Shown: positions 12,767 through 24,195 of the stretch, one piece after another | Position numbering within the stretch: the stretch's first letter is position 1 | Layout of the letters: the number at the start of each line of letters is the position of its first letter | NCBI RefSeq assembly: GCF_020921035.1 | Contig: NC_063158.1 | Span: 3,392,001-3,456,000 of the forward strand | From: Rhodamnia argentea | Taxonomy: Eukaryota > Streptophyta > Magnoliopsida > Myrtales > Myrtaceae | Direction: 5' to 3' | DNA length: 64,000 bases | Made by a program: the position numbers and the translations under genes | Notes under the pieces: generated by a model | The model's input: only the letters and a program-made list of their open reading frames with translations | Told to the model about the DNA's origin: nothing | Databases searched by the model: none

Positions 12767-12970
12767 TGTAACGGCTCGGGCCCCACGCGCTTCCACTGCG
12801 CCACTTTGCAAGATATTGTCCACTTTGGACACACAGTCCTCACGGTTTTGTTTCTCCGAGCGTCGCCCATACAACGCCCGGAAAACACGTCTTGCAAGTC
12901 TAAGGGCACCCAAGCCTTATAAACAAGCCCAAGGCTCTCCTCCTAGGCGATGTGGGACGGGGATGTCACA
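12767..12970 (+). mobile_element. Small solo LTR (TRIM-like) with perfect 5-bp TSD
   Basis: A 204-bp insert runs from TGTAACGGCTCGGGCC to GATGTGGG..GATGTCACA and is flanked by perfect ATTGT repeats (12762-12766, 12971-12975). The duplicated block at 23962-23966 keeps a single ATTGT with uninterrupted flanks, so it is the empty site. The sequence has the layout of the short dicot LTRs beginning TGTAACGGCCC.AGCCC, with AGATATTGTCC and a GATGTGGG end, including a TATAAA-like CTTATAAACA near 12915. Confidence 0.85.
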
Positions 12971-13205
12971 ATTGTCGTCTCCAGTCAATCATGACGGCAA
13001 CTCACCTTGTCGCCGCACATGGTACGACCTATGATGTCCCTAGAAAACTGTCGCCGGAAGTAAGATTTTCGTAGACAAGAGAGTTTGTAGCAAGGGTCCA
13101 CCAGCCTCCCTTCACGCAAATTTGGAAAGTAAAGGAGTATAAAGACAGAAAATTGAAATTTATACTTACCGTATGTGTATATGGATCATATTGTGCATAT
13201 GTTGA

Positions 13206-13499
13206 AGTTTGTTTGGAAAAAAAACAAAACAAAATAGTGCCATTTTTACATCCCACATTGGATGGAAGGTAGGGAGCAAATCTCTTTATTAGTTAGAAGG
13301 CTACTATACTCTTTCAAATAAATAAAAATGGCTAAGTGGGCTAGACCGCACCATACCCGTGCGCGTGTGATTGCGTGATTTTGGGGCGATTATTAGGCGC
13401 ACTTTCGAAATTATAATTAAAATAAATTGTTCATTTCTAACTAAACGGTGCAACCTTACATGTAAGACTTGCAATTATTTTATTAAGTTTATTTTTTGA
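13206..13499 (+). other. Possible leader or LTR remnant of Copia-2
   Basis: Homology to the duplicated block ends near 13205. The following sequence has ATCCCACATTGGATGG, a short spacer and CTTTATTAG, then a CGTGCGCGTGTG stretch. This layout is common in LTRs of Tork-type copia elements, so it may be part of the 5' LTR or leader of Copia-2. No second copy exists in the window to prove it. Confidence 0.3.
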
Positions 13500-16400
13500 A
13501 ATTTAATTAACTGTTTATGTCTAAGAGTTGCAATCTTTGGAACAAGGCAGTTTTTCGGAAATATGGAATGCACTTGACTTCAAGTAGAAAGCGGAGGAGC
13601 ATGGTACGAACAAATATCTGATTGCTAAGTATTTTGACTTCAAGTTTGTTGATACTAAACCTTTGTTGGAGCAAGTCCACGAACTACAAGTATTAGTCAA
13701 TAAAATTTGTGCTCTCAAGATAGATATTCCAGATTTTTTTCAAGTTGGAGCAATTATTGCGAAATTGTGTCCAAGTTGGAAAGATTATGGAAAAAGGATG
13801 CTGCATAAATTTGAGGACATCACTTTGGATCAAATTCAGAAACATTTTCACAATGAGGAAGGGTCACGTTTACGTGATAAATCTGTTTTGTATGATACTA
13901 AAGTGAATTCTGTGGAGGGAAATGGATTTCAATCCAAAACCTACCAGAACTTAAAACACAAGAGATGGCAAAATTTTAAGAAGCCACAGAAGAAGAAGAA
14001 AAAGGGTTGCCGCTTTGTTTGTGGCAAGGAGGGTCACTATGTAAAGAAGTGCAGACACCGCAAAAGCACATTTAAGGACAAGAACCCTTCAAGAGTTAAG
14101 GCAAATGCAAATATAGTTGAAGAGAACTACGTGGTCATGGTTTCAACCAAGTTTTCGAACTTGAATATTTCTGAAAAGGTTAAGGATTCTGTGGCCATGA
14201 TTTCTGAGATTAATTTTGCTTCTGTCGAATCTACCCGGTGGATAGATTCTGGTGCAACAGTTCACATATGCAAGGATCGACCAATATTCAAGCAATTCGA
14301 AGAGACTGTTGAAGTGAATCTCCAAAAAGTTGAGATGGCAAATAAAGCTCTTGTGAAGGTTGCTAGCAAAGGCAGAGTAATTTTAGATTTTCCTTCCGGA
14401 AAGAAGTTTACCCTTCTTTGTACACGAAATCAAAAGAAATCTGGTTTCTGTTGATTTACTTTGTAAAAGGGGGGTTTCAAATTTTATTTGAGTCCGACAA
14501 GGTTATCCTGTCAAAGAATGGGCTGTTCATGGGAAATGGTTATTCCAATGAAGGCATGCATCAACCGAGTGTTAATAATAATATCGTCTCTTCTGTTTAT
14601 GTTGTTGATTCCCCTAATTTATGGCATTGTAGATTATCGCATTTAAATTTTCGCTATTTAAAGAAAATGAAGAAATTAGACTTGATAAGTTTTCATGGCG
14701 AATTAAATAAATGTGAAATCTGTGCTAAGTCTAAGTTCACAAAGAGACCACTTCCTAGTGTTAGCAGAAATTTGAATTTATTAGATTTGGTGCATAGTGA
14801 TATATGTGAATTCAATGGCATGTTAACACGTGGTGGTAAAAGGTATTTCATTACCTTTGTGGATGACTGTAGTAGATATTTATATGTCTGTCTCCTAAGA
14901 TCAAAGGATGAAGCGTTTAAGAAATATAAGGCTGAAGTGGAAAATCAATTAGAAAGGAAAATTAAAGTTCTACGTTCAAATAGAGGCAAAGAATATTTCC
15001 TAAATGATTTTTCAGCCTTGTGTGAAGAACATGGTATTATTCATCAAGTTTTGGTACCGTATACTCCACAACAAAACGGTTTGGTAGAAAAAAAAATAAG
15101 TCTTTAGCAAAAATAGTTAATTGTATGCTTTCGAATTCAAAGCTACCAATTAATCTTTGGGTAAAGGCATTGCTTACTGCATGTTACATTCATAATAGGA
15201 AACCATCCAAGAAAAATAACATTAGTCCATATGAAGTTTGGAAATGTAGAAAACCGAACTTGTCATATCTTAAAGTATGGGAGTGTTTAGCATATTATCG
15301 AGTACTAGAACCTAAGAGAACAAAACTTGGCCCTAGAGCTATGAAAAGTGTATTTATTGGATATGATGAAAACAGTAAAGCTTATAGGCTTCTTGATTTA
15401 GATTCAAATGTTATTGTAGAATCAAAAGATGTTGAATTTTTTTAGAATAAATGTTCTACGGATTTTGAAATTATTGAGAATAATGCTTAAATGGTAGATA
15501 CGAATAATTCAAAACTCATAGAAGCACACATAGATTCTCAAGAGAAAATAATAAATGATTCCGAAGACAAGATTGAAACTAGGAGAAGCACCAGAGCAAG
15601 AAAAGCGAAGAATTTTGGTCTAGATTTTATTACCCATGTTTTCCTCATTGAAGAAGACAGAGATAATAACGTGGTAAATAAATACCCTTTAGTATTAAAT
15701 TTAGAAGACGATCCTAAAAGTTTTAGTGATACTATGTCTTCTAGAGATGCTTCTTTTTGGAAAGAAGCTATAGATAATGAAATGGACTCAATCATGTCCA
15801 ACAATACTTGAGCATTAACAGACTTACCAAAAGGATCTAAACCTATTGGGTGCAAATGGGTTTTCAAAAGAAAATACAATTCGATGGTACTTGTCCAAGC
15901 TTTTAAGGCTAGGTTAGTGACTAAGGGGTATAGGCAAAAAGAAGGAATATATTATTTTGATATTTATACTCCTGTAGCACGTATAACATCTATTCAAATT
16001 CTTTTTGCTCTTGCATCCATTTATGATCTCTGTGTTCATCAAATTGATGTCAAAACTGATTTCCTAAATGGAGATTTAAATGAGGAAATTTACATGGAAC
16101 AACTAGAGGGTTTTGTTCTTTTTGGAAATGATAGGAAAGTATGTAAATTGGTTAAATCTCTTTATGGGCTTAAGCAATCACTGAAATAGTAGCATGAGAA
16201 ATTTGATTCAGTCATATTATCTAATGGTTTAAGCATAATAATGCTGGTAAGTGTATTTATTCTAAATTCACTAAAGACTATGGTATTCTAGTTTGCTTAT
16301 ATGTTGATGATATACTTATCTTTGAAACTAATATGATTGGAGTCATTGAGATCAAGAAGTATCTAACTTCAAATTTTAAAATGAAAGATGTAGGCGAAGT

Positions 16401-17152
16401 AGATACTATCTTAGGTGTTAAAGTTAAAATACATAGTGGGAGTTATTCTTTGAACCAATGTCATTATGTTGAGAAAATGTTAAATGAATTTAAACATCTT
16501 GGTTTGAAAGAAGTGAGTACTCCGTTTGATCCCAGTATTAAATTGAATTACAATACTGGTAGAGCAAGAGCACAACTTGAATATGCTAGTGCTATAGGAT
16601 CTTTGATGTATGCGATGCATTATACGAGACCTAATATTGCTTTTTCCGTATGTAAGTTGAGTAGATATACTAATAATCCAAGTATAGAACATTAGAATGA
16701 CATTTCCAGAATTTTTTGTTATCTTAAGATAACTAAAAATTTGAAATTGTTCTATAACAATTATCCGGTTGTATTAGAAGAATACACCGATGCTAATTGG
16801 ATTTCTAGCGTGGGAGATAAACATTCCACTTCTATATGGATCTTCACATTAGGTGGATGTGTTGTGTCTTGGGCGAGCAAGAAACAAACATGCATAACTC
16901 ACTCAACGATGGAATTGGAATTCATTGCTTTAGCAGCAACTGGAAAAAAGACTGAGTGAATTAGAAATTTGCTGTTAGATATCAAATTATGGCCTAGTCC
17001 TATGTCTCATATTTCTGTTTATTGTGATAGTCAAGCTACTTTAACAAGAGCTTATAGTAGCACTTATAATGGAAAGTCTAGACATATTAGTTTAAGACAT
17101 GAGTATGTGAAACAATTGATTTAGGGTGGTAACATAATAATTGTTTACGTGA
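13500..17152 (+). mobile_element. Copia-2: Ty1/copia gag-pol fragment lacking LTRs
   Basis: Copia order is clear. Gag runs from about 13500 (N-terminus missing; HELQVLVNKIC near 13680). The zinc knuckle near 14008 reads CRFVCGKEGHYVKKC, which has CX3C in place of CX2C. Protease WIDSGAT is near 14240. The pre-integrase and integrase core (LWHCRLSHLN, LVHSDICEF) lie near 14619-14820, with the second catalytic Asp replaced by Asn (RSNRGKEY near 14975). Reverse transcriptase runs about 15830-16330 with YVDD near 16300. RNase H runs about 16770-17150 with Asp of YTDANW. Several Trp or Gln codons are stops (for example near 15811, 16187, 16693 and 16957). The element stops inside RNase H at the sequence for IVYVR and is joined there to P450 sequence. 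Confidence 0.88.
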
Positions 17153-17376
17153 GGGGACAAGACTTTGAGCTCATACCGTTCGGTGGCGGCAGGAGGATTT
17201 GTCCGGGATTGCTACTGGCCACGAGAATGTTACATCTGATGCTGGGTTCGCTCACTAATGCATTCAATTGGAGGCTCGAAGACGGTGTCACACCTGAGAA
17301 TATGAACATGGAAGACAAGTTTGGGATAACAGTGCAACGGGCTCAACCTGTAAAAGCAGTGGCCGTACCAGCATAA
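17150..17376 (+). pseudogene. P450 exon-2 tail fused to copia RNase H
   Basis: From GGGGACAAGAC (17153) to the TAA at 17374 this is the last 74 codons of the P450 at 8848, with one amino-acid difference (Ile to Thr in GSLTNAF). It keeps the whole haem loop FGGGRRICPG but none of the upstream 424 residues. The copia RNase H frame runs into it without a shift (..IIIVYVRGQDFEL..). A copia stop lies nine codons before the junction. It cannot fold as a P450 on its own. Of the eight base differences from the parent gene, seven are silent, so the copy was probably intact for some time after duplication. Its 3' flank also matches the parent's. Confidence 0.88.
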
Positions 17377-18255
17377 CTCACGTAAATGTTTTATGTCGCA
17401 ACACGTATTACGTCGCCATTACCAAAAAAAAAAAAATTACGAGGCCACTCATCTCGACATATTCCCTTTATGAGATTGTTTCTTTGTATGAAATCATTAA
17501 TCATTTGATGAAATGAACCTGTACCGTATTCCTGGTTCTGTTGCCTAGTTTTGGGGTTGATGCTACATTCCACTGTTAAGTAACCTGTGTGATATAAAAT
17601 GTTTGCTACTAATTTGATGAGTAAATATAATTTGTACGTTTGTAGTGATTAGCTTCGTAATTGAGAAAGACTATTTTGTTGCTGAAGAGATTGCAGAAAA
17701 GGTCCAGGCAAGTACCTGTCTTGTAATAAAAACAAACTAACATTACTTATCAGGATTGTGCAAGAACGACAGTTCGCTAAAAAGGAGGAAGTTAGAACAT
17801 ATTTCTTAGCGTGATTAAATATATCCAGCACGGTCGAGCGAATCTGTACAAATTGTTTTCTAGTGTGAGACAACTGCACGAGCAAAGCATTACGTGCTAC
17901 TCACATGCATCAGTGCAGTAGCATCTTTAAGCAAGAGATCTGAAGATGGAGTAGGAAGACAGGTTATCTGTGATCGTTTTGCTCTTGAACTTCTTTTGCA
18001 GCCTCAGGGAAAACAAGTGCCAAAGCAGGAATCTACTCGTGAGCTACGCAATTTGATGGTTATTTGCACAGGGAATTAGCGGTGTTGAAGAAAACTCCTT
18101 GAGAATATTTTGATATTGACAAAATTATATGTGATTTTTGAATCTGGTAATTGTCTCAGGTAACACACATGAATGGAGTAGCTTATATTGATCTCGGTTG
18201 GTGTTCTGACTCAAGTTAGAATTATCGCATATCTGCCTCTAAAGGAGTTGAATTC
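17377..18255 (+). repeat. Duplicated block, unit 2, first half
   Basis: Downstream flank of the P450 tail copy. It matches 10555 to about 11429 with scattered substitutions and small indels, and includes the start of the LTR at 18083. No gene is visible in it. Confidence 0.85.
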
Positions 18256-19243
18256 TTTATTCAGATTAAGTAAAGCGTCACTTATGTAGATTCAGCTACA
18301 CTTTTGTATGAAGATTTATATGCGAGCATCAACAAGTACTTTATTAGGCTCAATTTCAGTGTTCTATCTGTTCGGATTCTGAAGACCGATTATGTTTCTG
18401 AAGACTAATGGGTACGTGGGAATATGTTAAGTCTCAGAAAATGTCTTTATCTAAAGACCCACATATGACTTATACCATATAAGGCTGTAGATTTCTTTTA
18501 AAGGAGGTTTGTAATCTTTAATTTATAAGATAGATCTATGCATAGTAGAATATCTTCCTTGGAGATTACCATTCTTGAGACAAGACAACTTTCATATATG
18601 AAAGACTTCACTTATGGAAATCGAAGATTGAGTTGTATGTGCGAATGAATCTGAAGGGTTGTGATTCAACACCAACGATCATCAAATCTCAAACAATATA
18701 ATCTCGTTCGATTAAGATTGATGACATCCGATCAATAATTGAAGAGTGACCTGTTGAAGACCTCTCCAATGGTTAGTTTGGAAGAAAAGGAGTATAAAAT
18801 GAGATCAATGATGCCGTTACTAGTGTCCGATCAGAATCATTAATTCCAAAGTACTAGAGTACTTAAGATTCAATACTTGTTTCTTATGAGCTAAAATACT
18901 ACAATCCTTGAGAGACTTTGTAAGAGAGAGAGTGTTATCACTTGAAAACCCTCATTGATTTATTTAGTGAAATTCAGCCTGTCAGTTGTTAACGTGGGAG
19001 AGTGAACGTAAACTTGATCTAAGTCGAATCACTATAATCACCGTGTGCAAATTTTTCCATCCCTAAACTCTTTCTACCTAGTCTGATAGAATACTACACT
19101 TGCGCTCGTAACTAGAAACTGCATATCTTCACATTCTGATTTTTTGCGATATTTGACGTGATTATTTTAATTTCGCAAATTCTAATCAAAATTGATTAAA
19201 ATCACTTATTTACCGCCTCTAAGTGATATTGCTGGATACAACA
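18083..19243 (+). mobile_element. Solo LTR, SIRE-like copia (copy A)
   Basis: 1161 bp beginning TGTTGAAGAAAA and ending GGATACAACA, with TGTTG..CAACA inverted ends. Flanks AGCGG (AGCAG in unit 1) and AACAG look like a mutated 5-bp duplication. Near the end it carries TTACCGCCTCTAAGTGATA, the complement of the CACCTAGAGGGGG..GAATAG signature seen in the copy at 31209-32246. No internal coding region remains. Confidence 0.78.
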
Positions 19244-19624
19244 AACAGTTCCAAGTCCATTGGCTCCGATCTAACCAATCTTTAATTTATATGCAGACGA
19301 TTGTTGTCCTTTTCTAGTCGATCTCTGATGTTTCAGGAAGATTTTGTTGCTCTCAAATTGACTACGCAAATAGATAGCTGCACCAATCACTTCACTAGTG
19401 CAGATTCAAGGGGAGCCCGTGAGAATGACAGGTCATCTTCCCGTGAAAAAGGAACCAAATGAACGTATCAACTGCGTGGATAACAAGGTTTGATCCTTGA
19501 ATGTCACATTGTCTAAAGAAATGATCGGATGTATAAAGACTAAAAATATCTGACATTCAACTAGAAATATAAGAAACTAAACTGCGTATAATCACAAAGA
19601 GGATAGCCTCCTCAACCCAGAGAC
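19244..19624. other. Upstream flank of P450 pseudogene
   Basis: Nothing recognisable apart from its position directly before the P450 pseudogene start; probably its old promoter region. Confidence 0.4.
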
Positions 19625-19835
19625 ATGGATTTCCTAGGCCGGTTCCAAGCTCTTTCTTTCATTGCAAACAGAAGCGGAAGAACTCTTTCCAACCTCCCGC
19701 CCCGTCCATGGCCTCTTTCAATCATCGGGAACCTCCCTGAATTTCCCCACAAGTCTCTCGCCAAGTTGGATTTTACTTTCAGCCCCACAATTACACTTCA
19801 GCTAGGTTTTGTAACCACACTTGTGATCTCTTTGT

Positions 19836-20362
19836 GGATGCAAGATGGCCTACATGACACTGCCGGCATTGACATGGACATTTTTAATGATATTTTTATT
19901 TTTTTTCCTTTCTTTTTTTTCCTCCTCTTTCCTCCGATTCGCTAGCGATGTTCCTGCTATTTCCTTGAACTTAATACTAGTCCAACGCAATTGTTCCAAG
20001 TGCCGACGCCAGCCTCGGTGGAGGCATCGAAAGAATCACTACCATATTCATCTGGATGGACCACGTCGTTGCCCCACTCGATTGGATGTACTGCGAGGGC
20101 GCGTCATGGTATAGAAAACGTCTCGAAGTAGCGACGTCTGTCGTCGTTCTAGCGCAGGTTCATATGGCATAAAAACGTGGAGCTTTAAGTCGTTTTCTTG
20201 TGAAAGTAAAATGGCCGGGAAGAAATTTCTTGGATGGATTAAAAAAATATGGAATTGATACATCTACATCGTATCAACTTGAAAAACAACAATCGCGTGA
20301 GAAAAGAAATGTTATGTCATTTTGGGGCATATTTGCTTGCCAGGGCATGTGAATCTATTATA
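19836..20362. other. Unrecognised insert in P450 pseudogene
   Basis: It has T-rich DNA followed by 300 bases of mixed composition. No similarity to P450 or to other repeats in the window was recognised. Confidence 0.4.
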
Positions 20363-20860
20363 TGGAGCTAATGACAAATCTATTGTAATTGTGCCAATTT
20401 GATTATGAACTTTTCTGTTTGTCAATTCAGTTCTAAACTTTTTGCATTTGAACCAATTCATTCTATCCGACCAAATATGATCGGCTAGCGCTGAAGTGAA
20501 ATTTTTTAATAGTACTTCAAAACCTTTTTTGAATTATTTTTTTCTTCTTCTTTTTCCTCCAGTTGGTCGTTGATCCGGCAAACGGCTGGAAGAGGAAGAA
20601 GAAGAAGAAGGGGAAAAAAAAAAGAAGCAAGAAAGAAAAGGAAAAAGGAAATGAAAAATCAAATAAATATTTTAGAAAATTATTAAAATATTACTAAAAA
20701 TTTTCACGTCGCCTTCGGCCGATCAAATTTATCTAGATAGACAGAATAGACACAAATACAAAAGGTTTAAATGATAATTGATAAAAAAAAAAAAAAGTTT
20801 AGCACTGAATTGACATAATTGCAATATGTTTATGACTTTTTTGGTAATTTTTCCAAAACC
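20363..20860. mobile_element. Mutator-like MITE copy in P450 pseudogene
   Basis: The right arm (TTTAGCACTGAATTGACATAATTGCAAT..GGTAATTTTTCC, ending 20860) and a degraded left arm (CTATTGTAATTGTGCCAATT near 20380) belong to the family at 57172-57840. The core holds a GAAGAAGAAG-rich stretch. The left boundary is approximate. Confidence 0.65.
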
Positions 20861-21390
20861 AAGCTCCATCAAGTCATTGGTGAAGGCAAGAAGATTGAAG
20901 AAGCCAATATTTCTTGCTTACCCTGTTTACAGGCTATCCTGAAAGAGGCTTTCCGATTGCACCCCACGTTTCCTTTCCTGCTTCCTTGGACATTTGGAGA
21001 AGATTTCATTGTAGGCAGCTTCACCATTCCAAAGGGTGCACAAGTTCTCGTTAATGTGTTCACGATAGGACGAGATCCGAGCATTTGGGATGATCCCGAC
21101 AAGTTTGTGCCCAAGTGATTTCTTGGATCCTATATCGATGTTAGGGGACAATACTTCGAGCTCATACCGTTCGGCGGTGGCAGGCGAATTTGCCCGGGAT
21201 TGCCATTGGCCACGAGAATGTTGCCCTTGATACATGGATCGCTTATTAACATGTCTAGTTGGAGGCTCGAAGATGGCATTACCCCTGAGAACATCAATAT
21301 GGACGACAAGTTCGGATTAACAGTCCAAAGAGGTCAATCTCTAAAAGCTTGCCCAATCCTATATGAAACAAGAAAAAGAAACGCACGTAC

Positions 21391-22654
21391 GGGTTACATT
21401 CTAAATAATTTTCGTTGGTTGTGTTGATAGCCTATTCAATATTTTGGGGAAATGCGCATTTTTTCTTGAACTTACATCCAGGCCAAACAAAGATATATTA
21501 GCGAGGGATGAGAATTTCCCAGTTTCCATGGTGACAAAGATGAAATTTAGCAAGATTTTCGATCTGTCGTGGCATATATTGCCATCAACTAATGTCGCAG
21601 GTGGCTAACTGTCAGTATGTCATTTTGTTTCTTACTTTAGTTGTTTATCACCTAAATCGTTTATTTGGTTTAACCTCGTATTCAAGACAAACGCTGTCCA
21701 GTAGGAATAAAAACGGCATCACATAATTTTCTGTCGATAACCTGATTACATCATTAGCTTAATTTGTTTCGGATTCATCTGCAGAAGCTTCATTTCATAT
21801 CCTAACAAATTGCCTCCCTCGCCAAATTGAACATCCATTCTTCTATAATTGCAAAAGGGAGCTGCTAGCCTAACAATACTATCAGTTATTTCTGATAGCA
21901 CGATATTCCAATCAATTAGTATTTTATACAAAATACAAGGTAATGGTGTGCGGGTTTACGGTGGAGAATGTACCGTTTCTAACAATACTATTACGGAAGT
22001 ATTTCCCATTACAAAATTCTATCATTCGGTGCCTAAAAATACGATCTTTTTTAAAATCTGTAAATTTCAAGAAGTATTGATTAGTACATAACAGTGGGTG
22101 TAACAGCGACTTTCTTTTTTTTTATAGATTATTAGCAATTTACTAATAATTTATGATGTTAAATGTTTATAAATTATACATGTTGGTACTATTTTACTAA
22201 CTTTTGTTTGCATGACTTATTAAAGTTTCGAATTTTCTACTCTAATATAAAATAACTATGAGACATTTTTATTTAAAATAATTTAGTGATATGGCTTTTT
22301 TAAATAAAAAAATAAATTCTACGTGTGTAAAGAGAACGGCATTGCTCGGTCGACTTGGCACTTAATAGATCACATTTTATTACTTATTGCACTTAAGTGA
22401 TCATTTTCACACAAAAAAAAAATGGCACTGAAATGATCATAATTTACAACTTATGGTAATGAAAGTCACTTCGTGAAATTGGCTAAACGACGTCATTTAG
22501 TCTTCGGAAGTTGACTAGGATTTCTTGCGAGCCACATAGGATTACTTAATTAATAAAAAAAAATTATCATGTATGATTTCTGACCAGGCTTACCGGAAGA
22601 GGCACTGAAATAATCTTGTTTAAAAAAAATTAATACTTATATTAAAATTAATAC
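21391..22654. other. AT-rich intergenic stretch
   Basis: No gene is visible. Around 22360-22450 the words GCACTTAA.TGATCA occur in both orientations, suggesting a decayed hairpin element, but ends cannot be placed. Confidence 0.4.
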
Positions 22655-24195
22655 GAACGTCGTATATGAATATTGACATTTAAAGTGTACTTATGTCGAT
22701 TATTAACCATCTTTACAAATTCAGTATGACCGTACGATTAGCCTAGCTGTAGCCGTTGTCTTCCCATCGCTTGCTCTGACATCGACAGGGCTAGTGGCCC
22801 TTGTTTTCTAGTGATACTCAAACTCATATGTTGGCCCACATCCCAGTTGCTCCTCCGAAAACGACAATTTTCATTTATTTCACTTTGTTGTCATACTCAT
22901 TTACACATCAGCAAAAAACCAAAAGGTGTATGTGTTATGAGGTCGCCAGAAGCGTCAAAGACGAAGGTAAGCTGCGAGAAATCCCAAAGAGCATCCTAGA
23001 AAATTTTTTAGCTCCATGACTTCTCCTCGCGACAAGAAGACAAGTGCCAGTGGGACACAGCAAACCGCACTCAATTATTGACAATTTCCCTTGTCCATTT
23101 TTGTCTAAAGATTGAATTATTGACAATTACCGCAACGCCGTGCGATGCGTGGGACGTACTCGACTATTAGTTTTCCAAATTCTTTGATTGACATTAAGTT
23201 AACTAGTCCCACTTTAAATCCTGGTGATGCTTTATAGGTAAACGACATTAGGTGCAACTCTAAAATCATCTTGCAAGATGACTTCCATTGATAATAATGT
23301 TGCTCCTGACATAATCATCAACATTGAAGTTTATGTGTATTTAGTTGTGCTGTGGTTAAACCTTATGGATGGAAGTATTAGTCAGGAGTTACAGATTTTC
23401 TCGTCTTCCTTCTTTGTCCTACATGTATCTATGTCTTGTTTTATTTGCATGTAGATTCAGATACACATTTGCTAGACGTTGCCACATGTGAATTATCTCA
23501 CGACGACGGGTAGAGTTACAGCGGTGCGTTTGCATACAAAATTTTGTAGCTGTTAATGCTTAAAACTGTAGTCCTACCTTTTTTTTTTTAACACAAATTG
23601 TAGACCTACTTTATCTAAAGAGAACTGTGCGCTTTAGAAATGTTTTCACTCCATCCCCTAGTTTAGAAACTTTCATTAGCACCCTAAATTCTAAATTCAG
23701 TTTAGATCCATAGTAAGTGCTCGACAAATTAAGTTGTTAATATCTCAAGTGAAGATAGTATGGTCTCATACTAGGTTCCCCGTTGGATCCTGACAACCTC
23801 AACTGCAAATACATTTAGTTACAATTTAAAATTTTAATGACATTTACGTGAATCAACGGTTGAAATGATAAAGACGTCATAAGGGAATACGAGGAAATAA
23901 ATGATCTTTTTCTTAACACATGGCTAAGGATCTTTCTCACTTGATAGTTTGTGGCCCAATAATTGTCGAGTCAAGTCAATCATGACAGCAACTGACATGT
24001 CGCTGCATATGGTGCGATCTATGATGTTCCTAGAAATTTGTCGCTTGAAGTAAGATTTCGTAGACAAGAGAGTTTGTAGCAAGGGTCCACCAGCCTCCCT
24101 TTTCGCAAATTTGGAAAGTAAAGGAGCATAAAGACAGAAAATTGAAATTTAGAATTACCGTATGTGTACATGTATCATACCGTGCATATATGTAC
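22655..24195 (+). repeat. Duplicated block, unit 2, second half
   Basis: It matches about 11430-13205 with small indels, for example a 25-bp gap near 22940. It lacks the 204-bp solo LTR, leaving a single ATTGT at 23962. Similarity ends at about 24195 (GTGCATAT). No conserved protein frame was identified in either copy. Confidence 0.85.

Larger units (their letters stand above)
10330..13205 (+). repeat. Duplicated block, unit 1 (P450 tail plus downstream DNA)
   Basis: 10330 to about 11429 matches 17153 to about 18255, covering the end of P450 exon 2, its 3' flank and the start of a solo LTR. About 11430 to 13205 matches 22655 to about 24195. In unit 2 the two halves are 4.4 kb apart; in unit 1 they are joined at 11429/11430. 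The P450 portion differs at 8 of about 225 bases. The block holds no other recognisable gene; short frames at 12720-13256 fall in inserted or unrecognised sequence. Confidence 0.85.
19625..21390 (+). pseudogene. CYP76-type P450 pseudogene
   Basis: The start (MDFLGRFQALSF, 19625) is P450-like but lacks about ten residues of the membrane anchor. The hinge is PPRP instead of PPGP. Homology stops at TTLVISL near 19832. The rest of exon 1 and the I-helix start of exon 2 are gone, replaced by unrelated DNA and a MITE (about 20363-20860). Exon 2 resumes at about 20863 (KLHQVIGEGKK) with ExxR as EAFR, then PK-stop-F where PERF should be (AGA to TGA, 21116-21118). It continues in the same frame through the haem loop FGGGRRICPG (about 21170-21200) to about 21360. 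The conserved C-terminus is replaced by unrelated residues. It is diverged from the tail at 17150, so it represents a different ancestral gene. Confidence 0.88.

Noticed and set aside
13029..13256. Small - strand frame partly preserved in both duplicate units (also 24030-24221)
   Set aside because: Similarity is explained by the recent block duplication; the frames start and end differently and show no domain.
13236..13280. U-snRNA upstream element (ATCCCACATTGG with a TATA-like CTTTATTAG)
   Set aside because: The match to RTCCCACATCG is imperfect, no snRNA sequence follows, and the same words are common in copia LTRs.
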